A stretch of 12,858 bases of DNA from contig JAHZGF010000006.1 in NCBI GenBank assembly GCA_019420945.1, positions 1 through 12,858 of the forward strand, in the 5' to 3' direction. The translations under genes and the position numbers were made by a program. The DNA is from Clostridiales bacterium. GTDB taxonomy: Bacteria > Bacillota > Clostridia > Oscillospirales > Oscillospiraceae. Position 1 is the stretch's first letter; the number at the start of each line of letters is the position of its first letter. A model generated the notes under the pieces. It was given only the letters and a program-made list of their open reading frames with translations. It was not told the DNA's origin and made no database searches. Shown piece by piece: positions 6,900 to 12,858 of this stretch.

Positions 6900-8798
6900 T
6901 TACAGTAAGTCCGGGTGGACATCGTACTTTTTCAGGTAACGCCAGAGGGTCGTTTTGCTGACGCCAAGCTCCTCGGCCACTTTCTGACGGTTGCCCTTAT
7001 GCTTTTTCATCAGGGCTGCCAGCTCGACTGCCCTGCGGTCCTGATAGAGCACGACCTGCTCGGTGCCCGGCAGCAGCCGGGGAACCATTTGTTCCAGCTG
7101 TTCCCGCAGGAACGTCTCATCAATGTTCCTCTTCTGGGTCAGCAGGACAAGACGCTCGCAGACGCTGTAGAGTTGGTCCAGATTGCCGGGCCACTCGTAC
7201 TCCCGCAGATACTGCCATGCCCCCTGCGTCAGGCTGACATAGCGCTTGTACTTTTCCTGCCATTCATCCAGATAGCGATGCATCCAGCCTTCAATGTCGC
7301 CCCGGCGGCGGCGCAGCGGCAGGACCTCCACGGTCAGGACGCTGAGCGCATAGTACAGATCACTGCGGAACTCACCCTTTTCGACCCGGGTAATCAGATT
7401 CACGGAGGTCGAGGCAATGACACGGACATGGGCCGCTGCCGGGCGGCTGGGGCCGTTGTGCAGGAAGTGTCCCCGTATCAGGCAGAGCAGCTTGTACTGT
7501 GTTTCCAGCGGCAGCATCTCTACATGGCTCAGATAAAGCGTGCCGTCCTGTGCCATCTCTGCATAGCTGTCTCCGGCTTCCCGCCGGGTCGTATAATTGC
7601 CGAACAGGATATTATCCACTGTCTCCGGCTGCCATGCGCTGCAATCAACGGTGATAAAGGCATTCTTGCGCAGCAGGCTCTCGTTGTGGATGCACTGTGC
7701 CAGCACTCCTTTGCCGCTGCCCACCTCGCCGATCAGCAGGACGGGGGCAGAAAAGCGACTGATGCGTTTTGCCAGACTGAACTGGCGGCGGGTCTCCGGG
7801 TCCTCGCAGATGGTATTTTCAAAGGTGTACCGCGCCACGAAGCCCCGCTGGTAAAGCTCACGCCGCATCTCACTGTCCATCTCAATGAGGCGCTGCCCTT
7901 CCTGAAACGTCAGCACGGCACCTTCGATCTGCTCTCCCACAAGGATGGGGGCCACATTGACCACAACGGCCCGATGGTCGATATCCAGCAGGAAAGCGTA
8001 TGCCTCCTTGCCGTGGAGCAGCGCATCCGTCAGAACATTCTGATTCAGGTTGGGAAGCACAGCGGAAATCTCCTGTCCAAGCAGGACATCAGTGCTCCGG
8101 CCCAGCAGATTGTTGGTGACCCTGTTGACCCGGCGGATGATGCGCTCTTTATCCACCTGGATGATGCCGCTGAACGTGTAGTTCAGCAGTGCGTTTATCT
8201 CGGCAGAGTTGTGCTTTTCCAGATCAATGGCGTATCCCACGCGGGAGGCAGTTGCAAGGGCATTGCGCAGACTTTCCTCCCCAGAAGGGATAAACTTGTA
8301 GGGCAACGCTTTCTGCCCGGCAGAGGCGCAGACCCGGTTGCCGCCGATGACGGCATTGCAGCCATCCTGAAGCGCTTTGTCCACCATTTCTTCCAGCTGT
8401 TCTTCCTGCTCTGCCATATAAAGCCGGAGATCAATATGGAGCAGCCGGTTGAACTGGGATGTGTCGCTGAACATATTCGGAAAGCCGATCAGCCCGATGC
8501 GGGGGCAATCCAGTTCTAGTTCCTCTTTCAAATCCAGCATCACACTGGCCAGCTCCTGCGGGGTGACAGTGATCTCCACGAGCGGGATGCGGACACTGCG
8601 CTTGATGAGCCGTGCCTGCACGCCGCGCGCCACGATAAGGTCACAGCCTTGTTGTTCCAGTTCTCTGGCCCGCTGTACCGCATAGGCCGTGCGGATATAT
8701 TTGACCTCCATCACCTGAAGGGAAGAAAATTCCTCAGTCAGCGGCTGTGCGATGAGCTCCAGCTCCTGATTGGGCACCAGTACTGCTACCTTTGCCAT
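6900..8798 (-). CDS. PrpR_N-PAS-AAA+-Fis transcriptional regulator with degenerate AAA+ domain
   Basis: A 632-residue cytosolic regulator. Residues about 5-190 form a PrpR_N-type effector domain (PrpR senses 2-methylcitrate) and about 195-300 a PAS domain (FSGIIQVDKERIIRRVN). About 325-545 resemble the AAA+ domain of sigma54 activators, and about 590-625 form a Fis-type helix-turn-helix (GNRQKVAEELGVSKTTLWRYL). Walker A is kept (GEVGSGK, 357-363). The GAFTGA loop is absent, with NYTTRREAGDS near 401-411 in its place. Walker B reads GTLYLSHVE (419-427), with S-H where D-E is normal. FRSDLYYAL has Ala484 for the second arginine of the R-finger region, sensor I lacks its Asn (ASTS), and GNLDQL replaces sensor II GNVREL. 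ATP hydrolysis and sigma54 contact are therefore doubtful. ATG 8798 is chosen for its AAGGAG; in-frame codons upstream of it give an implausible protein. Neighbours suggest it senses a sugar-acid intermediate. Confidence 0.9.
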   Translation of the reverse strand: MAKVAVLVPNQELELIAQPLTEEFSSLQVMEVKYIRTAYAVQRARELEQQGCDLIVARGVQARLIKRSVRIPLVEITVTPQELASVMLDLKEELELDCPRIGLIGFPNMFSDTSQFNRLLHIDLRLYMAEQEEQLEEMVDKALQDGCNAVIGGNRVCASAGQKALPYKFIPSGEESLRNALATASRVGYAIDLEKHNSAEINALLNYTFSGIIQVDKERIIRRVNRVTNNLLGRSTDVLLGQEISAVLPNLNQNVLTDALLHGKEAYAFLLDIDHRAVVVNVAPILVGEQIEGAVLTFQEGQRLIEMDSEMRRELYQRGFVARYTFENTICEDPETRRQFSLAKRISRFSAPVLLIGEVGSGKGVLAQCIHNESLLRKNAFITVDCSAWQPETVDNILFGNYTTRREAGDSYAEMAQDGTLYLSHVEMLPLETQYKLLCLIRGHFLHNGPSRPAAAHVRVIASTSVNLITRVEKGEFRSDLYYALSVLTVEVLPLRRRRGDIEGWMHRYLDEWQEKYKRYVSLTQGAWQYLREYEWPGNLDQLYSVCERLVLLTQKRNIDETFLREQLEQMVPRLLPGTEQVVLYQDRRAVELAALMKKHKGNRQKVAEELGVSKTTLWRYLKKYDVHPDLL

Positions 8799-8832
8799 AG
8801 AGTTCTCCTTTTGTCTTGGTCGGTTCAGAAAG

Positions 8833-8862
8833 CAAAAAGACGCACCCACACATGGTGGGCGC
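8833..8862 (-). terminator. Terminator-like hairpin in the regulator's leader, possible attenuator
   Basis: On the minus strand GCGCCCAC and GTGGGTGC (+ positions 8862-8855 and 8849-8842) form an 8-bp stem with one G-U and a five-base loop, and a U5 run follows (8838-8834). It lies after garR and only about 35 nt before the regulator's ATG. It could end garR transcription. Because the regulator's likely promoter lies upstream of it, it may also act as an attenuator. Confidence 0.65.
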
Positions 8863-8894
8863 GCCGGTCCGGTTTTCTGCCCATCTCTGAAGAT

Positions 8895-8923
8895 ATGATA
8901 GCAGAAACACCGTAAAAAGGAAA
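8895..8923 (-). promoter_or_regulatory. Extended -10 promoter of the regulator gene
   Basis: The minus strand shows TGCTATCAT, an extended -10 whose hexamer TATCAT lies at 8900-8895. It sits 17 bases after a weak -35, TTTCCT (8923-8918). Transcription would start near 8888, inside the garR-regulator gap, giving a leader of about 90 nt that contains the terminator-like hairpin. Confidence 0.45.
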
Positions 8924-8938
8924 GAGCTGTCAGCGGAT

Positions 8939-9823
8939 TCAGCGGCCGATCTGGATATCGGTCAGCATCTCGTAATACTGTGCAATGGCACTGTGGTCGG
9001 CCTGACCCTTGCCGTGGTTGTGCAGCCACTGCAGGATCTCCTGCACCTCGGCAGTCATGGGGACGGGTGCGCCGACAGAGTGCGCGCAGTCCAGAGCGTT
9101 GTTCAGGTCCTTGATGTGCAGGTCGATCTTGAAACCGGGCTTGTCGTTGCCCTCGATCATCATGGGAGCCTTTGCGTTCATGACGGTGGAACCGGCCAGA
9201 CCGCCCTTGATGGCCTGGAACACCAGCTCGGGGTCAACGCCGGCCTTCTGGGCCAGAGTCAGGGCCTCGGCCAAAGCCTGAATGTTGCAGGCAACGATGA
9301 TCTGGTTTGCCAGCTTGGTGGTGTTGCCTGCGCCGACCTCGCCGCAGCGGACGACGGATGCGCCCATGGTCTCCAGCAGAGGTTTGAACTGGTCAAAGAC
9401 CTCCTGCTTGCCGCCGACCATGAAGCTCAGGGTACCGTCGATGGCCTTGGGCTCACCGCCGGAAACAGGAGCGTCCAGCATCTCGACGCCCTTCTTCTGC
9501 AGCTCGGCGTAGATCTCCTTGGAAGAGACCGGGTTGATGGAGGAGCAGTCGATGAAAGTCGTGCCCGGCTTCATGTAAGAAGCAACGCCGGTCTCGCCCA
9601 GCATGACCTGCTTGACCTGCGGAGAGTTGGGCAGCATGGTGATGATGACATCACACTGCTCACCGATCTCTTTCTGCGTTGCACCCTTTGCACCGGCTGC
9701 TTCCAGCTCCTGCACCGGGGCGGGGGTGAGGTTGTTGACCAGCAGATCCGTATAGCCTGCCTTCAGCAGATTCTTTGCCATAGGCTTGCCCATGATACCC
9801 AGACCAATAAAACCGATTTTCAT
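8939..9823 (-). CDS. garR: 2-hydroxy-3-oxopropionate (tartronate semialdehyde) reductase
   Basis: A 294-residue beta-hydroxyacid dehydrogenase that reduces tartronate semialdehyde to D-glycerate with NAD(P)H. The N-terminal Rossmann motif GLGIMG is at 7-12, the substrate loop DAPVSGGEPKAIDGTL at 117-131 (SGG 121-123), and the catalytic Lys170 with Asn173 is in GAGNTTKLANQ. The segments AIKGGLAGSTVMNAKAP and FKIDLHIKDLNNALD match E. coli GarR closely from memory, as does the length (GarR 294-296). The position that sets NAD or NADP preference reads VNNLTP, which does not decide the cofactor. ATG 9823 has AGGAGG seven bases upstream. It is divergent from the aldolase and glycerate kinase genes and precedes the regulator. 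This context places it between an aldolase releasing tartronate semialdehyde and glycerate kinase. Confidence 0.95.
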   Translation of the reverse strand: MKIGFIGLGIMGKPMAKNLLKAGYTDLLVNNLTPAPVQELEAAGAKGATQKEIGEQCDVIITMLPNSPQVKQVMLGETGVASYMKPGTTFIDCSSINPVSSKEIYAELQKKGVEMLDAPVSGGEPKAIDGTLSFMVGGKQEVFDQFKPLLETMGASVVRCGEVGAGNTTKLANQIIVACNIQALAEALTLAQKAGVDPELVFQAIKGGLAGSTVMNAKAPMMIEGNDKPGFKIDLHIKDLNNALDCAHSVGAPVPMTAEVQEILQWLHNHGKGQADHSAIAQYYEMLTDIQIGR

Positions 9824-9909
9824 GAAAGATACCTCCTGATGGGACCACTTGATTTTGAATCGGAAAAAATCTTTTGCAGCGGCTGTCTCTGTGCCGCTCG
9901 ACTGACATC

Positions 9910-9938
9910 AGTATACCGGGAAATGCCGCATCCGGCAA
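9910..9938 (-). promoter_or_regulatory. Sigma70-like promoter of garR
   Basis: The minus strand carries TTGCCG (9938-9933), a 17-base spacer and TATACT (9915-9910). The predicted start near 9903 gives an 80-nt leader. The hexamers and spacing are good enough for basal transcription without an activator. Confidence 0.65.
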
Positions 9939-9997
9939 GAAACAGATCGCTAAATTCACGTCTGTTTTTTTGATGTTTCCGACAAAACGCTACGATG

Positions 9998-10014
9998 TGA
10001 AATTAAACATTTCA
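9998..10014. promoter_or_regulatory. Inverted repeat TGAAAT-N5-ATTTCA, operator candidate
   Basis: Six-base arms (9998-10003 and 10009-10014) surround TAAAC. It lies between the two divergent promoters, about 50 bp upstream of the aldolase -35 and 60 bp upstream of the garR -35, a typical position for an activator site. The Fis-type regulator encoded next door is the natural candidate ligand (inference). Confidence 0.4.
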
Positions 10015-10064
10015 TTTTGTTGCAGAAATGCTTCATAAGATTGCAATATTCCGGACCGCCCGAT

Positions 10065-10093
10065 TTGTGTCCTTTCCCGGTTCGTGCTAAAAT
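10065..10093 (+). promoter_or_regulatory. Sigma70-like promoter of the aldolase-glycerate kinase operon
   Basis: TTGTGT (10065-10070) is followed after 17 bases by TAAAAT (10088-10093), with TG at -15/-14 making an extended -10 (TGCTAAAAT). Transcription would begin near 10100, about 80 nt before the aldolase ATG. Confidence 0.55.
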
Positions 10094-10181
10094 AAAGGCA
10101 CAGAACAGGCGGCAGGCCTGAGAACTTCCCCATGACCCAAATATCTTGTCTGAAAACAGAACGAAAGGATCAAAGAGCGGT

Positions 10182-11081
10182 ATGAATACAGATTTTATTA
10201 AGGGCGTCGTAGTGCCTATCCTGACCATCGTGGACGAAAACGAGAAGATCGATGAAGCAAAGCAGCGCGCACAGGTGGATTACGTCATCAACGGCGGTGT
10301 TGCCGGCATCCTCGCGTTTGGCTCCAACGGTGAGTTCTATATGGTCGAAGAGGACGAGATGGAACGCGGCCTGAAGATCATGATCGATCAGGCTGCGGGC
10401 CGTGTGCCGGTCTATTTTGGCATCGGTGCCATCAGCACCAAAAAGTGCTGCCGTCTGGCGCAAATGGCCGTGAAGAACGGTGCGGCTGCTGTCAGCGTGC
10501 TTCAGCCCATGTTCCTCAAGCCGACCTATGCCGAGTTGTACGACCATTTCAAGACCATTGCGGAAAGTGTTCCCGAAACGCCTGTTCTGCTGTATAATAA
10601 TCCCGGTCGTGTCGGCTACACCCTGAGCGCACAGCTCGTGGATGAGCTGGCGCACAATGTTCCCAATATCGTCGGCATGAAAGACACCAGCGGCGATATC
10701 ACCCAGACTTCTGAGTTCATCCGCCGCACCCGCGATGTGGGATTCAAGGTCTTTGGCGGCAAGGATACGCTCCTGTACGCCAGCCTCTGCCACGGCGCGG
10801 TGGGCGGTGTATGCACCGCGGCCAACTTCATGCCGGAGCTCATCACCGATGTCTATAATAAGTATGCCGCCGGGGACCGCGAGGGCAGTCTGGAAGCCCA
10901 GTTCAAGTTGAACCCTGTCCGCCTGTCGATGGATGCGGCCAGCTTCCCGGTCGCCGCAAAGGATATGGCGGTGCTGCGCGGCCGCGATGTGGGCGTACCC
11001 TATCTGCCCACTCTGCCCACCCCGGAAGGCCCGGCCAAGCAGGGCTTCATCAAGACGATGACCGAGGCCGGGCTGCTGTAA
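10182..11081 (+). CDS. DHDPS/N-acetylneuraminate lyase family aldolase, probably 2-keto-3-deoxy sugar acid lyase
   Basis: A 299-residue class I (Schiff-base) TIM-barrel lyase of the DapA/NanA/KDG-aldolase family. The Schiff-base lysine is K167 in GMKDTSGD, the catalytic tyrosine Y138 in YNNPGRVGY, and the substrate carboxylate loop reads GSNGE (47-51) where DapA has GTTGE. The departures from DapA, and the partnership with garR and glycerate kinase, argue for a catabolic lyase. Retro-aldol cleavage of 5-keto-4-deoxyglucarate would give pyruvate plus tartronate semialdehyde. KDG aldolase (pyruvate plus glyceraldehyde) and KdgD-type dehydratase are alternatives. ATG 10182 is used, with AAAGGA about 12 bases upstream, a long spacing. 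An in-frame TTG at 10146 would add 12 polar residues unlike the family. It is first in a two-gene + strand operon divergent from garR. Confidence 0.88.
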   Translation: MNTDFIKGVVVPILTIVDENEKIDEAKQRAQVDYVINGGVAGILAFGSNGEFYMVEEDEMERGLKIMIDQAAGRVPVYFGIGAISTKKCCRLAQMAVKNGAAAVSVLQPMFLKPTYAELYDHFKTIAESVPETPVLLYNNPGRVGYTLSAQLVDELAHNVPNIVGMKDTSGDITQTSEFIRRTRDVGFKVFGGKDTLLYASLCHGAVGGVCTAANFMPELITDVYNKYAAGDREGSLEAQFKLNPVRLSMDAASFPVAAKDMAVLRGRDVGVPYLPTLPTPEGPAKQGFIKTMTEAGLL

Positions 11082-11121
11082 ACGGAGTGAATTGCTTTTG
11101 ATGCCAAAGGAGGAACTTTCT

Positions 11122-12348
11122 ATGAGCACCCTGCGCCAGACCGCAGACCAAATCATCTCTGCCAGCATTCAGGCAGTCCTGCCGGATGAAGCCGTCCGGC
11201 GTGCTCTGAAAGATTTTCGCCCGGAGGGGCGGGTCTTTCTGGTCGCCGCCGGAAAAGCGGCATGGCAGATGGCGCACGCCGCTGTTTCTGCGCTGGGTTC
11301 CGTGGAGGACGGCGTCGTCGTCACCAAATACGACCACGTGAAAGGCGACATCCCCGGTGTGCGCTGCTATGAAGCCGGACACCCCGTGCCGGATGCCAAC
11401 AGCTTCGCCGCGACCGAGAAAGCACTGAAACTTGTCCACGGCCTGCACCCGGAGGACATCGTGCTGTTCCTGCTGTCCGGCGGCGGCAGTGCCCTGTTTG
11501 AAAAGCCGCTCATTTCCGGAGAAGAGCTGCAAAACATCACGGGGCAGCTCCTTGCCAGCGGCGCGGACATCGTGGAGATGAACACCATCCGCAAGCGCCT
11601 TTCCGGCGTGAAAGGCGGGCACTTTGCCCAAGCCTGCGCACCGGCAAAGGTGTTCAGCATCGTCCTCAGCGACATTTTGGGCGACCCGCTGGACATGATC
11701 GCCAGCGGCCCGGCCGTGCCGGATACCTCCACCTGCGAGCAGGCTCTTGCCATTGCGGAAAAATATCACCTGACCCTTTCCTCTGCGGCGAAAGACCTGC
11801 TGCAACAAGAAACGCCGAAAGCCCTCGGCAATGTGACCACACAAATCACCGGCAGTGTCCGGGAGCTGTGTGCCGCCGCAGCAAAGGCAAGTCAGGCACT
11901 CGGCTATGAGCCGGTCATCCTGACCGACCAGCTCTGCTGTGAAGCCCGGGAAGCGGGCAGTTTCCTTGGCTCTATCGCCCGCACCCATGCCGGACATGGC
12001 CGGAAGCTGGCCTATATCGCAGGCGGTGAGACGGTCGTCCACCTGACCGGCAAAGGCCTGGGCGGACGGAATCAGGAGCTTGCTCTGGCCGCCGCACCTG
12101 CTCTTTCCGGTCTGGAAAACTGCTGTGTCTTTTCGGTCGGCAGCGACGGCACGGACGGCCCCACCGATGCCGCAGGCGGCTATGTGGACGGTCAGACTGA
12201 AAACGTCCTTCATGCGGCAGGGATGGATGTGTTCCTTACCCTTGCCGACAACGACGCCTACCACGCCTTGCAGGCGGTGGAAGGCCTCATCATCACTGGT
12301 GCGACCGGAACAAATGTCAACGACGTTGCTGTTGCGCTGGTTGAGTAA
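11122..12348 (+). CDS. Glycerate kinase, type 2 (MOFRL family)
   Basis: A 408-residue kinase of the GckA/TtuD (GK-II) family, which phosphorylates D-glycerate, in most members at C2, to feed 2-phosphoglycerate into lower glycolysis. The N-terminal DUF4147 domain has AAGKA (42-46), LLSGGGSAL (117-125) and LSDILGDPLDMIASGP (182-197). The C-terminal MOFRL domain has AGGET (300-304), GGRNQELAL (314-322) and GSDGTDGPTDAAGG (340-353). The length is at the lower end of the family and no part is missing. The start ATG 11122 follows AAGGAGGA by seven bases. In-frame TTG and ATG codons just upstream (11092, 11101) overlap that SD. It lies 40 nt after the aldolase gene, so the two form one operon. It consumes the product of GarR, encoded divergently. 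Confidence 0.93.
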   Translation: MSTLRQTADQIISASIQAVLPDEAVRRALKDFRPEGRVFLVAAGKAAWQMAHAAVSALGSVEDGVVVTKYDHVKGDIPGVRCYEAGHPVPDANSFAATEKALKLVHGLHPEDIVLFLLSGGGSALFEKPLISGEELQNITGQLLASGADIVEMNTIRKRLSGVKGGHFAQACAPAKVFSIVLSDILGDPLDMIASGPAVPDTSTCEQALAIAEKYHLTLSSAAKDLLQQETPKALGNVTTQITGSVRELCAAAAKASQALGYEPVILTDQLCCEAREAGSFLGSIARTHAGHGRKLAYIAGGETVVHLTGKGLGGRNQELALAAAPALSGLENCCVFSVGSDGTDGPTDAAGGYVDGQTENVLHAAGMDVFLTLADNDAYHALQAVEGLIITGATGTNVNDVAVALVE

Positions 12349-12414
12349 AACCCGATTTCTCCTTTCGATCCTTTCTTCTTTTTTCATTTTTCTCCTAAAC
12401 TTTTTACCCATAGC

Positions 12415-12461
12415 CAACAGGCCCCCTGAGATGCCTTGTCAGCATTTCAGGGGGCCTGTTG
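12415..12461. terminator. Long GC-rich hairpin after the glycerate kinase gene
   Basis: A perfect 15-bp inverted repeat (12415-12429 with 12447-12461) continues through one G-T pair and four more pairs to a 7-nt loop (12435-12441), about 20 bp in all. It lies 67 nt after the stop of glycerate kinase and before the recombinase promoter. No strong T run follows on either strand, so if it terminates it is atypical. It may instead protect the mRNA 3' end or mark an insertion boundary. Confidence 0.55.
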
Positions 12462-12481
12462 CATAAAATATCTCAAATCTC

Positions 12482-12510
12482 TTGTAATTCATCTGAAATC
12501 ATGGTATATA
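12482..12510 (+). promoter_or_regulatory. Promoter candidate of the serine recombinase gene
   Basis: TTGTAA (12482-12487), a 17-base spacer and TATATA (12505-12510) lie in AT-rich DNA about 70 bases before the recombinase ATG. Overlapping TA-rich alternatives to the -10 exist within a few bases. Confidence 0.5.
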
Positions 12511-12576
12511 TTATACGAAATAATCTTTTGGGTAAACGCATTTCTTTTCAATGATATATAAAGTGAGGTGCTTGCT

Positions 12577-12858
12577 ATGACCGCTGTGATCTACGCCCGC
12601 TATTCCAGCGACAACCAGCGCGAAGAATCCATTGAGGGTCAGATTCGTGAATGCACGGCCTATGCCGAAAAGAACGACATCACCATCGTCAAGCACTACA
12701 TTGATCGTGCCATCTCTGCTAAAACAGATAATCGCCCGCAGTTCCAGCAGATGATTAAGGACAGCGACAAGAAGCTGTTTGATATTGTGCTGGTCTGGAA
12801 GCTGGACCGTTTTGCCCGGAACCGCTACGACAGTGCCCGGTACAAGACCCAGCTGAAG
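12577..12858 (+). CDS. Serine recombinase (resolvase/invertase family), N-terminal part, cut by window end
   Basis: The first 94 residues of a site-specific serine recombinase. The catalytic serine is S10 in YARYSSDNQ, then SIEGQIREC (18-26), and VWKLDRFARNR (73-83) supplies the arginines that activate the scissile phosphate. In this large-recombinase group the resolvase domain is followed by a recombinase domain and a zinc ribbon (about 500-550 residues in all), outside this window. Such proteins integrate or excise integrative elements and prophages in Firmicutes. ATG 12577 follows GAGGTG by six bases. The gene marks the start of an accessory region to the right. The element type cannot be told from here. 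Confidence 0.92.
   Translation, partial: MTAVIYARYSSDNQREESIEGQIRECTAYAEKNDITIVKHYIDRAISAKTDNRPQFQQMIKDSDKKLFDIVLVWKLDRFARNRYDSARYKTQLK

Larger units (their letters stand above)
9824..10181. other. Divergent control region between garR and the aldolase operon
   Basis: This 358-bp stretch has no convincing gene. It holds a minus-strand promoter for garR, a + strand promoter for the aldolase gene, a 17-bp inverted repeat (9998-10014) between them, and the 9-mer AATTCACGT (9953-9961) that also occurs at 6713-6721 in the UxuA-like promoter. TTGCA appears twice (10019-10023 and 10041-10045), as it does upstream of the UxuA-like gene. The aldolase leader has a short hairpin, CAGGC 10106-10110 with GCCTG 10116-10120. 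No sigma54 -24/-12 element was found. Confidence 0.6.

Noticed and set aside
6915..8519. Long + strand open frame opposite the regulator (534 codons)
   Set aside because: Mirror frame of the PrpR-like gene with low-complexity, family-free protein and no ribosome binding site.
8799..9029. N-terminal extension of the regulator by 77 residues
   Set aside because: It would run through the terminator-like hairpin and the garR stop, its residues are Cys/Arg/Pro-rich and unlike PrpR_N, and ATG 8798 has a proper AAGGAG.
6627..10181. Sigma54 (-24/-12, GG-N10-GC) promoters expected near a PrpR-type regulator
   Set aside because: Searched by eye in both intergenic regions. The closest match upstream of the UxuA-like gene has GG and GC 11 bases apart rather than 10 and lacks the TGGCAC context.
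10170..11168. Minus-strand open frame opposite the aldolase gene
   Set aside because: Shadow of the aldolase, which has its catalytic residues in the + frame. The reverse translation matches nothing recognisable.
11050..12417. Minus-strand open frame of 455 codons opposite glycerate kinase
   Set aside because: The glycerate kinase frame carries all MOFRL and DUF4147 motifs. The reverse frame is an artefact of GC-rich codons.
1..12858. tRNA or rRNA genes, CRISPR arrays, IS elements, toxin-antitoxin pairs
   Set aside because: No cloverleaf with a TTCGA-type arm, no regularly spaced repeats, no transposase apart from the serine recombinase at the right edge, and no small paired genes were seen.

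Overview
The window reads as a chromosomal segment of a gut-type Clostridia. The coding DNA is fairly GC-rich, genes have AAGGAGG-type ribosome binding sites, promoters include extended -10 (TGnTATAAT-like) forms, and the protein families fit Oscillospiraceae such as Faecalibacterium and relatives. That placement is inferred from sequence style, not from a marker gene. Ten complete genes and one gene cut by the right edge are supported. Seen together, they look like a sugar-acid (aldarate or hexonate) catabolic locus followed by the start of a mobile element.

Left part (1-6845). A short AT-rich stretch with a terminator hairpin is followed by a six-gene run, all on the minus strand and transcribed right to left from a sigma70-like promoter at about 6700. 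The order is a short UxuA-like (mannonate dehydratase family) enzyme, an SLC13/DASS-type anion transporter, a MATE exporter, a PPC/DUF296 protein, a GltD-like flavoprotein with two four-cysteine clusters, and a YeaE-type aldo/keto reductase. The last two overlap by ATGA. The MATE gene appears to start at TTG, behind a strong leader hairpin flanked by an anti-SD and its SD.

Middle part (6845-10181). A PrpR_N-PAS-AAA+-Fis regulator and garR (tartronate semialdehyde reductase) lie on the minus strand. The regulator has its own extended -10 promoter and an 80-90 nt leader carrying a terminator-like hairpin. Its AAA+ domain keeps Walker A but has lost GAFTGA, the Walker B acids and several other ATPase residues, and I see only sigma70-like promoters nearby. 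garR faces away from a + strand operon across a 358 bp control region.

Right part (10182-12858). On the + strand are a class I DHDPS/KDG-aldolase family lyase and a type-2 glycerate kinase (MOFRL), then a 20-bp-stem hairpin and the N-terminal 94 residues of a serine recombinase that runs off the window.

How the genes may work together (inference). SLC13 imports a dicarboxylate-like sugar acid, the UxuA-like enzyme dehydrates it to a 2-keto-3-deoxy acid, and the DHDPS-family lyase cleaves that to pyruvate plus tartronate semialdehyde. GarR reduces the latter to glycerate, and glycerate kinase makes 2-phosphoglycerate. This would be an analogue of the E. coli galactarate/glucarate route in which the dehydratase, aldolase and transporter come from unrelated families, and the regulator is a PrpR-type protein rather than CdaR.
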